Source: Seriola aureovittata
Lineage: Eukaryota > Chordata > Actinopteri > Carangiformes > Carangidae
Length of the DNA stretch: 64,000 nucleotides
Assembly (NCBI RefSeq): GCF_021018895.1
Contig: NC_079387.1
Location: 1,033,083-1,097,082 of the forward strand
Reading direction: 5' to 3'
Under the pieces are notes generated by a model, which saw only the letters and a program-made list of their open reading frames with translations, did no database searches and had not been told where the DNA came from. The translations under genes were made by a program, and so were the position numbers. This document shows positions 36,590 to 48,805 of this stretch, in pieces; within the stretch, counting starts at the first letter, position 1; each line of letters opens with the position of its first letter.

Positions 36590-37020
36590 CCTGATCCGCT
36601 AATGAATTAAGACTCCAGTCAAGAGCAGCGCTCCTTTCTTGATGACAGCTGACAATTTCTCTGAGCTATTCCCTTCACTTTCTACGCAAACAACAGTTTT
36701 GCTTAACTGTACTTAACGCATGAATGAATAATTAAAACAAAGCACTTTTCCCTCCTGTTCAGTTCACATATTGCAGTTTGTGCAATTAATAACGCAGATG
36801 ATCGCCTTAGTTATATCTGCATAACTTTTTTGGGGCTCTGCCCATTTGCTAGATATCAATTACTTTTTTTCTGCTTCCTATTTATTCCCTTCTTAGGCCA
36901 CGATTGGAGATTAATGTGCACTTCTAAATTACCACACATGCTGGCCATTTATCAGCTCCAAGAACAATCCTGCAGATTCATCCCAACGCTAAGTGGCAGA
37001 ATATTCATGAAATAGGGAAA
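36590..37020. promoter_or_regulatory. Candidate conserved regulatory block
   Basis: The block contains AATGAATTAAGAC (36602-36614), CAATTAATAACGC (about 36782-36794) and GATTAATGTGC (about 36909-36919) in non-repetitive DNA. The spread of homeodomain-type words over 400 bp suggests one or two enhancer-like elements. It ends at a 17-base poly-A (37052-37068). Confidence 0.35.
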
Positions 37021-37589
37021 AAAGGAGTAATTTTGTACACCCTTTGATGATAAAAAAAAAAAAAAAAAGGAATTTCTCACTCTTGCTCATTTACTTTGTG
37101 GGTTTTTTGTCATTGTTTTCTTGTGCGGCCACTCAGAAAAGGACAGGCTTCATTGTGGAGGCAAATCCTTCTTAATTTAGCTGAAAACATGGACTTATAT
37201 TTATGGGTAGAAAACAGCACGATACATTACGGTCATACAATGTGATAATGGTGATAGCACAGTGCATTGTGCTTGTTTGTAAAGCCGTGGTGCAGAGGTC
37301 CATAATAGAGCAGCATTCAATCCCTGACTTCAGTAATGAGTTGGGTAAACAGAGCTTTCAAAATGAGTTTCTAAATCAGTGCATAGAGGGAGAGAAGAGG
37401 GAGGAAAGAAAAAAAAACTGTGGCTGGGGGCTTTTGGTCCTCGACACCCCGGCTTTAATCAGGCATTAGGAAAAGGGAGTGAAGATGTTATGAAAATGCG
37501 GTGCTGGCCTTTGTTCAGCGTCTGTCATGGCATTGACTTCCCTGACACAATGCTACAATGCATGACGGATCAAAGTAATTAAAGTTCCA

Positions 37590-38230
37590 ATAATTTACCT
37601 TCCTCTGTTGCGTGTCAAGTCTGCCAGACCGGCTGCTCTCAGGCCCTTCATTGATTTCCTCACCACTATCAGAGCGCGATCCTTAAAGACAGAGAGACAC
37701 GAGGGCAGGGAGTGTGTGTGTGTGCGAGTGTGTTTAATAACTTTCCGTGCTGATATAATAGCAACGCTTCAGATGTTTAACCATTAATGATCACAGACAG
37801 ATGATGGAGACAAAGAGACGAGTGCGTCTGAACCCTCCTCGCCCATTCCCTCCTTGTCAAATCACTCTTCTTCGACTCCTGTTTCTGAAGTCGCCTGTCA
37901 AGCGTGTGGCAGTGTTTGAGCACGCATTAACTTTCCCCACTGGCCCAGAGTGGTCAAATTGGAGCTCGTCTACTTCACCTTGTTCAACTTTGGAATCCGG
38001 GAGAAAACTCAGCTTTATCCGTAAATCCATGGGAGATTCAGACGCCGGTATGTGAGGATTGTGAAATCATTATCGGTACACAGAGGAGTAATTCTGTCTG
38101 CCGTCTAGGCCCGGGGATTGATGTGTAATGCTTAGGAAAGACTCCCTGCGTCGCCGTGGCGGCCCTGTTTCACCACAACATTCAGAATAAAAACTTCCCT
38201 CACTCATGCACTCGAGGTTACTCTGTCTCT
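37590..38230. promoter_or_regulatory. GC-richer candidate regulatory block
   Basis: About 600 bp of balanced sequence has only a short TG run (37711-37723). An 84-aa frame at 37801-38055 is open, with no family, and lacks convincing acceptor and donor signals at its ends. I treat the stretch as probably non-coding and constrained. An unrecognised exon cannot be excluded. Confidence 0.33.
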
Positions 38231-38239
38231 GTCATCTTC

Positions 38240-39735
38240 CCTCCCTCGTTTCCCCCCTCTGAGGCACGACAATGTGTCATTGTCACCGTGGTTTTGCAGC
38301 AGGTTTCTGCAGTATGAGGTGCAGTATGGCGGAAGGAAGGAGGGAAGGGGGGTCTCTCTTTTGAAGCCTTGCTCCCCCCAAAAACCGTCTCTCCTCCCTT
38401 GACGAAAGTTAAATGGTTGAAGTATTCCTGTTCTGAGATGTGATTAGTGTGTCACACATTAAAAATGCCATATTAAATAATCCCATCCTTCAGGCTTTAC
38501 TTCCTCACCAGGTATTAGCTTAGACAGAGAATAATCCTAAGCTATTTGGAAGTAGGGAATCCACATAAAGATCTTGGCACTCAGTGTTTGAATTTTCGAT
38601 CTGCCTGGTAGGTGCGATACTCAACTGACTTACAGCGCAGACAGCAGCGGAGGAAGCCGAGCTCGAGTGCTTATAGCTCACCGACGCCGCGCCAGGTTCT
38701 CCGTTTCTAATCTCGTCTCTCTTCTTCTCACTCAAAACGTTCTCGCTCAAGGTTTTTCATGACAGACTCGAGGTTCAAGACGATGCAGAAATGAAAACTG
38801 GAGGACTTGCATTGCACTTTGCTCATTTATAATTAATGAAAGTCCATTTTAAAGATTTTTTATTTTGTTTGGAATTGCACTGGAACTTTGGTCAAGAAAA
38901 AATCTTAAATATTGAAAGAATGATTATTGAATGATTTTAAAGTTTTTTTATTGGAGTTTAGCAATAAAACGTTAGTCTCCCCACTAAAGAGAATGTTTTA
39001 ACTTCACAAAAAATTAAAATAAAAAACGGATAATCTCTGTATTCATATTCTTTGATCATCAATGCATATAAATAAAAAATTATGTGTTTCTATGTAGTCA
39101 AATCTTCCAGGGACAAAAAGCACATATCAGATGTCGCCTAAAGGTTTGAAGAGATACTCAAATGAAAAAATGAAATTACTTTTGCACTCTATTATGATAC
39201 AATTTCAATATCATGATTATAAATTTGATAAGAGTGAAGGATCGGTCAGGCCTGTTTAGGTTTTTTATCATCATCGTAAACGGAGAGCTGTTGGTGCTGT
39301 GATTTTAAACCTGATAAGTTCAGAGTTCATGTGGCTTTATGTAGATGAACTCATTTACATTTGGTGGAAAAATAAACAGATTACACAACTACAGCTAAAG
39401 ATGAATCAGAGCAGGACAGAAGTCTTTATCTTCTGTTGCATGTCATACACTGCCTGGAGGAGAGCTGAAATGATGTTGCAATCAAAAAAGTAGAAGCAAT
39501 GTTCTCCTCATGTTGTTTTATTGTATCAAGAGTGCGAAGAAAGAAAAATCTGATCACCAAGTGCCCTTAAGGCCGATTTTGTTACAGCTTATGGAAAATT
39601 ATTGGTGCGATGATTTGAAATTTGTCAAGGTCAGAAATCATAGAAGCATAAAGAGTCATTTCGGCTCAGACACTGGAACCATTCATGCGCTACTCAGTAC
39701 ATAATATATGAATAAATATAATATTTTTAAACACA
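38240..39735. other. Non-coding stretch
   Basis: A GC-rich patch lies at 38600-38710; the remainder is strongly AT-rich (38780-39230). No gene or transposon is recognised. Confidence 0.45.
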
Positions 39736-39739
39736 TCAC

Positions 39740-40000
39740 ACAATTCGGAGTCTGATCTGGTCCCTATCATGTCAGTATGTTCTCTTGCTTGACAAAGGGA
39801 GCTTTAAATCATTGGGTTTGTTTTCATCCCTGCTCGGAGGTCAGCACCCTGTGGCTGTGGATGGCTAATTATCATCGTGCAAATGGGTCACGGTTGTCAT
39901 TACTTCTGGTCACATGATTGTATTCATCCAACATGTTTTTCTCTCTTTTTTTAACCGAGGATCACAATGGAGCTACAGTATTGGGGAAACGCCTCAGAAT
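39740..40000. promoter_or_regulatory. Candidate conserved regulatory block with homeodomain and POU-like words
   Basis: TAATTA at 39866-39871 is followed within 10 bp by GTGCAAAT, one base from the POU octamer half ATGCAAAT. The surrounding 200 bp is balanced and repeat-free. Adjacent homeodomain and POU-like sites are typical of neural or neural-crest enhancers (inference). Confidence 0.37.
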
Positions 40001-40269
40001 TTCCCCCTCAAGTTAAATATTTGCAACTCAGTCACAAGTCATTACAATTATATCACACAGACACTAGATCATAGCCTCCTTTGCTGGTTTAAAAATACAA
40101 ATACTATGTGCTGTGCTGTGTGTTGTGAAATACTCCCAATGGAAGCTTTGAAAATTAATTTTACAATGTACAAACACACATTAACAGATCATTAATAAAT
40201 TTATGATAGAGGCTGATTTCCACCTCGGTGAAGCCTCCTCACATCTCTGTTTAAGAGGTCAACAACTAC

Positions 40270-40305
40270 TGCACCGCTGTGTTGCCCTTGAGCAAGGCAC
40301 TTAAA
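40270..40305 (+). repeat. Short relic of a common fish dispersed repeat
   Basis: The words TTGCCCTTGAGCAAGGCACTTA at 40282-40303 are very common in fish genomes as part of a dispersed repeat. The segment on either side is not recognisable, so only the core is annotated. Confidence 0.4.
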
Positions 40306-40575
40306 GGAAATGTTACACTGGTGTCACCATTAACAACCATGTCTAGACTAGTGGCTAGACTAAACCAACTAATAGATTTGTCACACTCATATGCTGCTAT
40401 ACTTCTGTTTCCCATTTAGATTTAAGCATTGTCAAATACTCATCAAGTTCTCATACCTAAATGGCTTTCCAAAACAACCTAGATGGCTGTTACAAAAACG
40501 ATTCATGAGTGCCACCTCTACGGCTAAGGTGTGGTGGTTTTAGGCAACACAGTCATTAGAGATTGTCATGGTTAA

Positions 40576-41220
40576 AGGGGCAATATGTAAGAATAGGCCA
40601 ACTGTTGGGGACCCTCGGTTCACCTGGTAGAGTGCATACCACATGGGCTAAGTCCCAACGCAGCGGCTATGGATTCGAGTCCCACCCGTGGCCCTTTGCT
40701 GCATGTCATCCCTGACTTTCCTGTCTGTCTCTCACTTCACTATCTGAATAAAGTCAAAAATGCCCCAAAAAACTGTCAAATTCATACTCCAAGCAAATAG
40801 GGGGCAGCATATTACCAGAAAGTTGGAGTGCACTCTTTGATCAACAACAACAACTACTTCACACCCAGAGACAGTAGTAGTGGAGGGAGAGCAGCTGGAA
40901 CAGCAGCATCAGTAACTGAGTTTGAGGACAGAGTGGAGGGATGTTGCAGAGAGGATGACTCCAACACAGGTTTATAGCCTACTCACAGCTACTATTTCTT
41001 CATCTTCACGTTAGACTGAGGGCAGACTGGACACAACAGTGACTCACTATCACCTCTTGAAGCACAGAGTTGTATTACGAGACAGGATGGGGCAGGGGTA
41101 ACTGCAACACAATACATAGACGTCTTCATCAAAACTGTTATTTCTTTACATTCTCTTGATAATCTTAATTATTTTTACATTTTTGAATGTTTCAAACTGA
41201 AATACTTCCATATTAGCCCT
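40576..41220. mobile_element. MITE flanked by TTAA, split by a SINE
   Basis: The left end AGGGGCAATATG (40576) and right end CATATTAGCCCT (to 41220) are imperfect inverted repeats of each other, immediately flanked by TTAA on both sides (40572-40575 and 41221-41224). The internal text, including AATAGGGGGCAGCATATTACC (40797-40817), resembles a repeat I know from percomorph genomes. No transposase is encoded. TTAA duplication would fit a piggyBac-type mobiliser, though the ends are not diagnostic. Without the SINE the element is about 480 bp. Confidence 0.75.
40606..40770 (+). mobile_element. tRNA-derived SINE nested in the MITE
   Basis: The head has RNA polymerase III box A-like TGGTAGAGTGC (40625-40635) and box B-like GGATTCGAGTCCC (40671-40683) at tRNA spacing. 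It is followed by the body words CCCTTTGCTGCATGTCATCC (40692-40711), which I recognise from a widespread percomorph SINE, and an A-rich tail ending at 40770. The flanking target duplication is AACTGT (40600-40605 and 40771-40776). It lies within the MITE, so it inserted later. Confidence 0.87.
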
Positions 41221-41229
41221 TTAATGGGA

Positions 41230-42580
41230 ATTAACATTCACTGTGGTAGGAAACAGGATGTGAACCACATCTCCAATGTAAAAGTCAAATGCTTTTGAAC
41301 ATCCCAACCATCCCATCTGAACCTCCTCCACAAGAGAACTTGACAATTTGCACTGTAACACTGCTGAGAAACAGCGGTCATTATTTGTATGACCATAAGA
41401 GGTCACTAGTTAGAAACCGTGATTATGGGTCAATCTTAAATATTTGAAGGAACAACAGATGCTGTAATCTTTCCAGTTAAGAATGTCTATTAAAAACAGC
41501 TCAGAGACAAGCTGCTGCACTAACAAACTTTAACATCATGTATCACAATTTTTCCAAATATAGCTCTATTATGCAGCTAATTATTCCAAGTAATGGGACT
41601 GTTTTATCCTTTTCTATTAGCATGGACTGTAAGTCAAAGCCAGCCTTGGAGCAGAGTTAGAGGCAAGCATGAACAATGATCTCTACACATTTAGCTTTAA
41701 ACAATGAAATGTTTGTTGCAAGCACAAAGACGGTGCCATAAAAGTCATGTTAGATGATGGATAACGTTTTTCAATGCAGCTGTTTCATTCTATTTTTATG
41801 ATATGTATTTTTGGCGCCAAGGGAAGATTATGACCTCAAGGAGGCATCAGAAGCAGACACAGCAGAGACTTTTTACTGTAGAGTTTTGATTGTCCATTGG
41901 CATAAGTGGTGACAGGATATAAATAATATTTGTTATTTCACCACCAGCTACTGTGGTTGTACTACACTTTCCATGATGAAACTACTCTACTGCTGTCTGG
42001 TAGAAAAATCACTCTCTCAAATTTAGAATCAGCACACAATATCATCCAGAAATCTTTATTGAAATGACCAGAATCAAGATTAAAAGTTTTAAGTTCAAAG
42101 GGATTCATGCTTCATGTCGATAGAAGTCTCTCAGGAATAATCATGGCTGTATTCATAACCAAAGCCAGGTGGCAGATGATGCTTGGAGGAAAGCAAATAC
42201 TCATTTGTGTTTGTTGCATCGGTGAACATTGTCCATCCACTGTGGGCTTGTTGTGATGTGACCTGGGGCACCAAAAGTGCAAAAAGCTCCATGTGTTCTT
42301 CCAATATATCTTAAAACAGCTCTAATGCAGACTTGGTTTTGGGGGTTTGAGGCCAAACAACATTTATATTTTTCTCCCATGAACAAACAGAGGTGCTCTT
42401 TTAAAAGTGTTTCCTTCCAAGACTGTGTTACATAGAAAACTATACATAGTTTAAGATTTCCTGCACTTGTATTTATGTCATTCAAGAGGAGTGCAATGCC
42501 GTTAATACAGTTTATCATTTCTGTACAAAGGCAATGCAAGCTCAAAACAGAGAAAACGATGCTTCCCTTCTATTTGTTTT
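41230..42580. other. AT-rich non-coding stretch
   Basis: No gene is supported. A 114-aa minus frame (42201-42545) and a 100-aa plus frame (42475-42777) have no domain. No repeats beyond the MITE flank are recognised. Confidence 0.5.
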
Positions 42581-42589
42581 TGACAATGC

Positions 42590-42990
42590 ATGGATGGATT
42601 ATGCCAAGAAACCATGAGTTATTCAATTTCCACCTGGAAAAGCTTAGCTCACGTTCATCATATTATGAGCGTATCTGCTCGATTGGATATAATTCACACC
42701 TCAACGGAAGCTTACACCTGCTTGAGGGAATTAGGGCTGAGGCCTTTAATAAACGTTTAAACCTGTCAGACAAATGAGATAAGTGCATTCACGACCTGTT
42801 CCTCCTGTTCACTGCCTTAATTCCATCTGAGGGGATTCCTCTCCGTACCTGCAGAGGGTGGGATATCCCGCATCACTCTGTGAGACTCAAAAGGGGGCCT
42901 TTTGGACCAGAGGGGTGCCAATTCACTGTCAAAAGCAATTAGAAATATATTTGACGAAGGTCACCGAGTGTCATGCACAGTGACAGGAGT
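42590..42990. promoter_or_regulatory. Candidate conserved regulatory block
   Basis: Balanced, non-repetitive sequence runs through about 42700-42880 with GGAATTAGGG and CTTAATTCC words. It begins the richest enhancer-like part of the window (42.6-54.5 kb). Confidence 0.33.
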
Positions 42991-42999
42991 GATGGTATT

Positions 43000-43550
43000 T
43001 GGAGGGGAGGAAGAGAGGGAGGTAAACGCTAGATTTTTCCCTCATCATCCATTCTAAAAGCCTCCTCTGGAGCGTGTGCGTGTGTGTGTGCGTGTAGACA
43101 GAGAGGGAGGGGTGAGGGCCATGAGTGGGGCCCCGCCGAAAAAGACAGTAAGCGGATGCTAACTTCCCACTGAGAGAATTTCTCCAGGTCGAATGCAAAA
43201 CGTTCCCGACTAATCATCCGCGCCGTGGAAACGCCAGCTGCGGCCTGTGTAGGATTATCATTCTCATAGACCTCTTACCGAGCTTTTAGCTAAATGAAAA
43301 ATCTGCTCCATAGCCTAGGGAGAAGGCAGCGTGCAGATAAGAAGGAAGAGTGTTTACTGAGAGCAGCGCCGGTGAAAAACAGAAACAGGTTTTTTCCTTT
43401 CCTTTGCAATGTAAAAATGGAAAGGGAAGAAATCATTAGGCTGGCAAGGAGGGAAGAAAAAAACAGCAAAGCAAAGGAGGAAAATAGACTCAAGAACAGA
43501 GAAGATCAATGTATTTACACGATTCATTTGTGACAAAGTTCTTCTAGGCT
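43000..43550. other. Purine-rich and GC-richer non-coding stretch
   Basis: A short GT run lies at 43074-43096. The plus strand is purine-rich from 43320 to 43500, giving a charged 79-aa frame (Lys/Arg/Glu) that I regard as compositional. No gene is recognised. Confidence 0.4.
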
Positions 43551-43842
43551 CATTAATTTAATGTTTCTGTCTACCTTCTGTCCTGAGGGCAACATGCAAT
43601 TTGTTATTCCATTGTTCTCCACTCCTTCCCTGCTTTCTCTCTACTAATATTTTCCATTTCACAGCTGACTTATAATCCTGAATCTCAAACAACAGCAGAG
43701 GATAATGGAATCGCTGTCTTCATCAAACCAGTGCCGGACCCGCCACCACCTTTGGGCTTGATCAAATGAAATAATCAGTTTTAGAGGGAGGCAGAGGTCA
43801 GCCACGAGTGTGGTAATCTTATGAGACTCTTTGCCCCGCCCT

Positions 43843-43844
<2 letters not shown>

Positions 43845-43874
<30 letters not shown>
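43845..43874. repeat. (CA)n microsatellite
   Basis: Thirty bases of CA repeat are followed by CAGACAGACA. It causes the Cys/Val run in the minus frame at 43659-43955. Confidence 0.95.
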
Positions 43875-43878
<4 letters not shown>

Positions 43879-43879
43879 G

Positions 43880-44065
43880 ACAACCAACCTAAGGGGTAAT
43901 GGATCTCTATTAGCGCTCTATTACCGACATCTGTAACAACGGAGCAATGCGCCAAACATTGCTAACAAGGGCAATGTATTTGGAAGTCACTAGCCTGCTC
44001 CCTCCGGACGCTGCCTCTCATTACAAAGCTATCAGGACCATTCTGTTTGCCCGGACACCACAGTA
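43880..44065. promoter_or_regulatory. Candidate conserved regulatory block
   Basis: Balanced-composition, repeat-free DNA lies directly after the CA repeat, with several ATTA words (TCTATTAGCGC, CTATTACCG). The contrast with its neighbours is striking. Homology search would test it. Confidence 0.35.
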
Positions 44066-44094
44066 GGGGAGGAGGGGTGAAGACTGCGGAGGGG

Positions 44095-44500
44095 GGGAGC
44101 TGAAATAACAATTAAAGGCCTCTGCAGTGGTCCCAATGCAGAGCTGTTAGGGGTTTTGGGGCAGTCCCTGGGGTGCCCTAGAGGTCCAGTTGCTCTTGAC
44201 CCTCTTCCTCTGATCTGACAAGAGACAATGCCCGAGCAGGAGGTTAGTTTATTATTACAAGACCTAATTCACGCTTGACTCTGAGGTTTGGAGTCAAACG
44301 TGAGTGGGAAAGTGCATAAATGATTTACAAGCCGAGGGATTCGTATAAATATTACTGAGGAATGCCACTGAAGTCCCCCCCCCTCCTTGATTTCTGATGC
44401 TCTGCTCCAGTCTTAATCAAATAAACCTCAGCGTCTTAAAGGGAGACCAAACCAATTTTGCTTTGGAAAATAAAGTGCCTTTCTGTGAACTAGTTCAAAG
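44095..44500. promoter_or_regulatory. Candidate conserved regulatory block
   Basis: About 400 bp contain AACAATTAAAGG (44108-44119), CCTAATTCACGC and TATAAATATTACTG, with no simple repeat except a C9 run near 44377. It looks like an enhancer-type element; there is no coding signature. Confidence 0.37.
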
Positions 44501-44509
44501 TGATTACTC

Positions 44510-45030
44510 TGATTATAGCTCAGTGTAGAGGCATTAGATATGGCCTCTGTCAGTGATATTTTGATCTTGACACGGGTCTTTTTTGAACCAGGGGATCACG
44601 GTGACAAGAGCTCTGATATTAAAGACACAGCCCGAGGGCAAAAGATGGGCCTTATCTTAATAATAAAAGGTTACAATCACTTCCTGGTACTGACGACGGG
44701 AGCTGAAGGTGAAACTCTAAAGCCCTACACAGTAAGCACAACACGTCATGAATAAAAACTGCTCAACCCTGCTGACATTGTCGGTCACAATGCGTTTAGA
44801 TAAACACACAAAAAGAAAGGATTTAGCATAAGTCCATCACAGCCGTGCTCTGTGCCTGATGCTGACCGTATGTAGACTGTCAAACAATGTGGAAATACCC
44901 CCAGCATGATGAGGCTTAATCCAATTGGCATTGGAGCCAAACTTGTAAACTAATCTATGCATTAGCCCAGCTGGCACTGTGCGCCCAAACGCTCCTCTGG
45001 AACCTGGAGTTTGGAGCTGTTTGTCGCCCG
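44510..45030. other. Non-coding stretch, balanced composition
   Basis: Frames of 71 aa (plus) and 84 aa (minus) lack features. The segment may include constrained sequence (44880-45060) but I see no motif cluster. Confidence 0.35.
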
Positions 45031-45034
45031 CCAG

Positions 45035-45440
45035 TGATAAGAGCCTGTGCAAGCCCTCTGAAAAAGTGGGCTTAGCTCCTTCTCTTTTCAACTGGAATCA
45101 CTTTAGTCCATTTATCACTCTACCTGTCTCTGAGACCTATTTAAGATTAAGGTCAGTAGGGAAAAAAAAGGCTCCCCTCTCTCAATTCTTTGGATACTTT
45201 TAAAATTCATAAGTCAAGAGGCTTAGGCTTTCTCAGCGCAAGTCTTCATAACAATGAGAATTCTAATATTTTATGTAAGAATAGCTGACAGGAGATTTTT
45301 TTCCCCTTCCTTCTTGCTCTATTTTGCCCTGTCAAAGTATAAATACACTTGCGCTTTGACATGAGGGGAGATGAGCGCACTCATTCCTGACTGGCGCTGA
45401 TGGACACAAATCCCACCCTATCACTTCACATGCATATTCC
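45035..45440. promoter_or_regulatory. Candidate conserved regulatory block
   Basis: Repeat-free sequence with balanced composition includes CACATGCATATTCC (45427-45440), which carries an ATGCATAT octamer-like word. The block is interrupted by AT-rich text at about 45190-45310. Confidence 0.28.
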
Positions 45441-45449
45441 AAAGATGGA

Positions 45450-47115
45450 GGAGAAGAGGTGCGTTCTTCTCTAACATCTGGACCTATATTTAACAAATCA
45501 AAGAAGGAATAAACCTTTTAAATATTCGTTGAAATTCCCTGTCTATTGGTTTCTTAGACTCTTCAGCTGAGGCCCTGCACAATCTTCGAGGTCTAACTTA
45601 CCATATGGCAGCTGCCGTATCTTCTGTTGTTATTCCTGGTGTTTTTTAACTGCTGAATTCATTATAGTTGAGCTCTTAAGCTCACAGTACAGATACAGTG
45701 GTGAGTGGAGACTGATGCCAACATTCATCCTTATTATGGCCTGATTCAGACTTCAAAAGTTACGAGTGACAATTAAACAGTGCCAACATAGAGAGTTTCA
45801 ATTCTTTCTTTTTCCCACTGTCCTCTGTAATGAAATATTCAAATTATTGTCTATTGCTCTTAAAATCAGAAAGATTCTGGTGGTTTAAAAGGAGACCATA
45901 AAACCCCCATAAACTGAATTTAGATGAATTAATGAAAAATTGTCTGATTCTCAGTGTGGTTGTCCAGTATTAGTTGTGAAAATTTCATCTTCATTGTGAT
46001 GCATTTTAGCAATAACTATATAGGTATGTATGGGTTTCTTTGTGTTAAGCAAATTACTAGACACCGGGAAATGTTTAAATACACTCCATATTGGTGCCAT
46101 ATGGATTGAATATGTTTTAAGGATTTACAGTTATGTCCTTTTGGTTGGATTTCATCCGTAGTGGCAAACAAAGCAGACGATTCCAAGGTTGGCTTGTTAG
46201 ATTTGACAGTATAGTATATGTTTTAGTAAGATTTGTTTCTCAAATAAAAACATTCAAAATTGAAACAGTCTATTGCTCATTGGCAAGATTAGTTAAATTT
46301 ATCTTTGAGGTTTGTCATTAAATAACCGAGATATAAATTAAAACAAAAAAAAGAAGAAAAAAGGATGAAAAGAGCAAGTACAACCCAAACTCCAAGAAAA
46401 AGGGGGCCCTTGCTTGTGCGCCCACACACTCATCCTGTTAATAATCTATACTGCAGTCCATTTCTATAATGCAGAGTAAATCCCAGAGCAGTTCAGCAGT
46501 GCAGTTAGCCTACAAGTAAAAGCAAATGCCTTGCAGTCTTGGCTGCTCGCCACCAGCTGGTGCTCCAGTCAGCTGTAGGTAAAGAAAAGAGGGAAAAAAG
46601 ACCATGTTTTACATACTCTTAAAGCCAGGGGATTGGTTTTGGACGAATGTCAAATTTCTCCAAAAATTCAGGGATTCTCTGAGTGCTTCTCGCAACTTGG
46701 ATGGCGGTGGATGTCTGCCATGGGGTCAGATACAGCTCGGAGTGCAGAGCAGCATTACAGTACATACTGTACTGTGGTTTGGTTGCACATTAAAAGGGTT
46801 TGTACAGTAGCAGTGCTGCAAATAACAGAAGTATTAACGTAGTATTTCATATCTTAGATACCTCTAGAAATGTAAATAGGGCTGACTGCAGGTGTTTCAC
46901 GGGATCTTTTGGGGTCAAAAACATGAATTTTTAGAAAATATATTTCACCTTCATCAACTCACATGAGGGTTTAACAGTACCGCTTTTTTTTCTGAACCTG
47001 AACCAATTTTTTTTTAAATTACAGTTTGGTTTACACTGCTTACACCGCTGTATGAAATATTCTCCATAAACAAAACCAGACTTGAACAATAAAGCTTAAG
47101 AACAATGAGCAGAAG
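45450..47115. other. AT-rich non-coding stretch
   Basis: No gene or transposon is supported. Small frames at 46133-46321 and 46604-46842 show no families. Short balanced patches occur near 46400-46560. Confidence 0.5.
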
Positions 47116-47279
47116 TGAGTGACACTCGTACTAAATATACAGCATCTTTCCTGGGAGACAGAGAGGGAACGGGAATATGTTTATGTTAAATACCTAAGGC
47201 CGATATTGAGCCACAGGGCAGAGAGGATCCCCTTTAGAAAACCACGTCTAGACCTTGCATCCCCTCCTTCTGTATTTGG

Positions 47280-47360
47280 GTCATTGTATTTGTGTGAGGG
47301 ATTCGCGGGCGGTGGGAGATGGGGGGGTGGGGTATCTTGGAGGGGGGTAGAGGCTCAGCA
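47280..47360 (+). repeat. G-rich low-complexity run
   Basis: Several GGG or longer runs fall between about 47305 and 47350 on the plus strand (for example GGGGGGGTGGGG and GGAGGGGGG). There is possible G-quadruplex potential. It is low-complexity rather than coding. Confidence 0.7.
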
Positions 47361-47639
47361 CGACTCACCAATAAATATGCCAAGCTGCTTTCTTTTTTTT
47401 TTTAAGGAAGAAAAGAGAGATTTACATGAGCAATATAATATTCTTGTGTGTAAGTGATATTTGGGCCGGGTGTGAAAGAAAATGCCTTTGAGATGACTTG
47501 AATAATGGACTGCCCCCTATTGAAGCTAAATAAGAAAATTGAAAGCACAAATGTAAAAATTAATTTCTTCTCTCTAGCATTTTCAGCTAAGAGTGGGTGG
47601 AACAGAGATTCACTGTTAAGCATTTTGTCTAATTGAATT

Positions 47640-48270
47640 TTGTTTTTCTAAAAGCTCATCTTAGAGTGAGGGCAAAGGAGGGGCCTTCACATGGTAAACT
47701 TTTCCTTTCTTATTTCCTTTCACTTATAAAAACTTATTTTATCGTGACACTAATTCAAATCTTTATTTTTCCCTGTTGCAGCCTTACAGTAACCCTCTGA
47801 CCGCAGGCCAAAAGTTTATATTGTGCTCCACAACGCCTGAGTACACATATGGCAAGGAGACGTTTTGGAGACATTTTCTAAATCGTACACATCAAAGTGT
47901 TCGTGTCAAATCCGTGCAGTCCTTTATGTGAACAGTTCATCCCGAAAAATTTCTAATTTCATGTCTAATGATGCCTATTGTGGGAGCCAGCGCGCAATTT
48001 TCTAAGAAAGCTGAACAACGCTTTCCCTCCTCCATCCCCTAACCCCGGCTTCAGTATCTTCTCCGGTGCAGTGTGTAGGTACAGGGGCCGGTCTCATCTC
48101 ATTTTCGACATATAATATATTAATGTAATGAATGCCACTTCAATTAGCACAATCACTTCATGTTCCAAATGGAAACGCTCAGTGGCAAATGACAGCCTAA
48201 TCTCGGCCACGCTGGATTTTCCCTCAAAGTTCATTTGAGTACAGTGGTTAACAATACCTCCTCATCACCT
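47640..48270. promoter_or_regulatory. Candidate conserved regulatory blocks
   Basis: Long balanced stretches hold words such as CTAATTGAATTTTG (just before, 47629-47642), CTAATGATGCC (about 47966) and CAATTAGCAC (48142-48151), with almost no simple repeats. Together with the next block this is the most enhancer-like kilobase of the window. Confidence 0.38.
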
Positions 48271-48369
48271 TGAGGCCTAATTTAAATTCGCCATCGAAAA
48301 GTAAACCGTCTTTCTCTCCTTTTTTTATTTTCTTTTTCACCCTGTCTTTCTCCCTTTCTCTTTCTCCCC

Positions 48370-48780
48370 CCAATCAAAATGAAACAACCTAGGCTCCGGC
48401 TAATTAAGTGTGTGAATATCTGGACCCTAATTAACATATTTGTGAGACAGGCAGACGCAGGGAGGGCCTAGCCGGAGCTCCCGTGTTTGCTCACAGCTTG
48501 AGCAGCGTCGCTCTGTCTTCAGTTAAAAAGGAAGCCGAGGCGCGTTCAGGCTCCAGGTCTGCCCAGGCCCCTCCAAACAGGGGGAGAAAATGCCAGTAAT
48601 TGGATGACCGTCTTATTATCCCTTTGTTGGTTGCAATTCCCTGATTAGCATTTTGGAATATTTTAAATTATAATCCAGGAATTAGGGGATTTTACTGTTT
48701 TTTTTTCCCCTTCTAACCTCCCCCTCTCTCCAATTAGCCCTAACGCTAAGCAGGAAGATGAGTCTGCTGAGATTTTTACA
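48370..48780. promoter_or_regulatory. Candidate conserved regulatory block with paired TAATTA and an inverted repeat
   Basis: TAATTA occurs in GGCTAATTAAGTG (about 48398-48410) and again in CCTAATTAACAT (about 48427-48438). A third word, GAATTAGGGG, lies near 48680. The first pair is bracketed by GCTCCGGCTA (about 48393-48402) and its inverted partner TAGCCGGAGC (48469-48478). Repeat-free and balanced otherwise. Homeodomain-bound enhancer is the best guess. Confidence 0.42.
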
Positions 48781-48805
48781 CATGTAGCCAGGTAAAAATT
48801 CATGT

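Noticed and set aside
40625..40683. Possible tRNA gene (box A and box B present)
   Set aside because: The boxes belong to the tRNA-derived head of a SINE; it has a SINE body, tail and target duplication, and a proper acceptor stem is not seen.
43294..43533. Charged 79-aa frame
   Set aside because: The Lys/Arg/Glu content follows from a purine-rich strand; there is no start or splice context.
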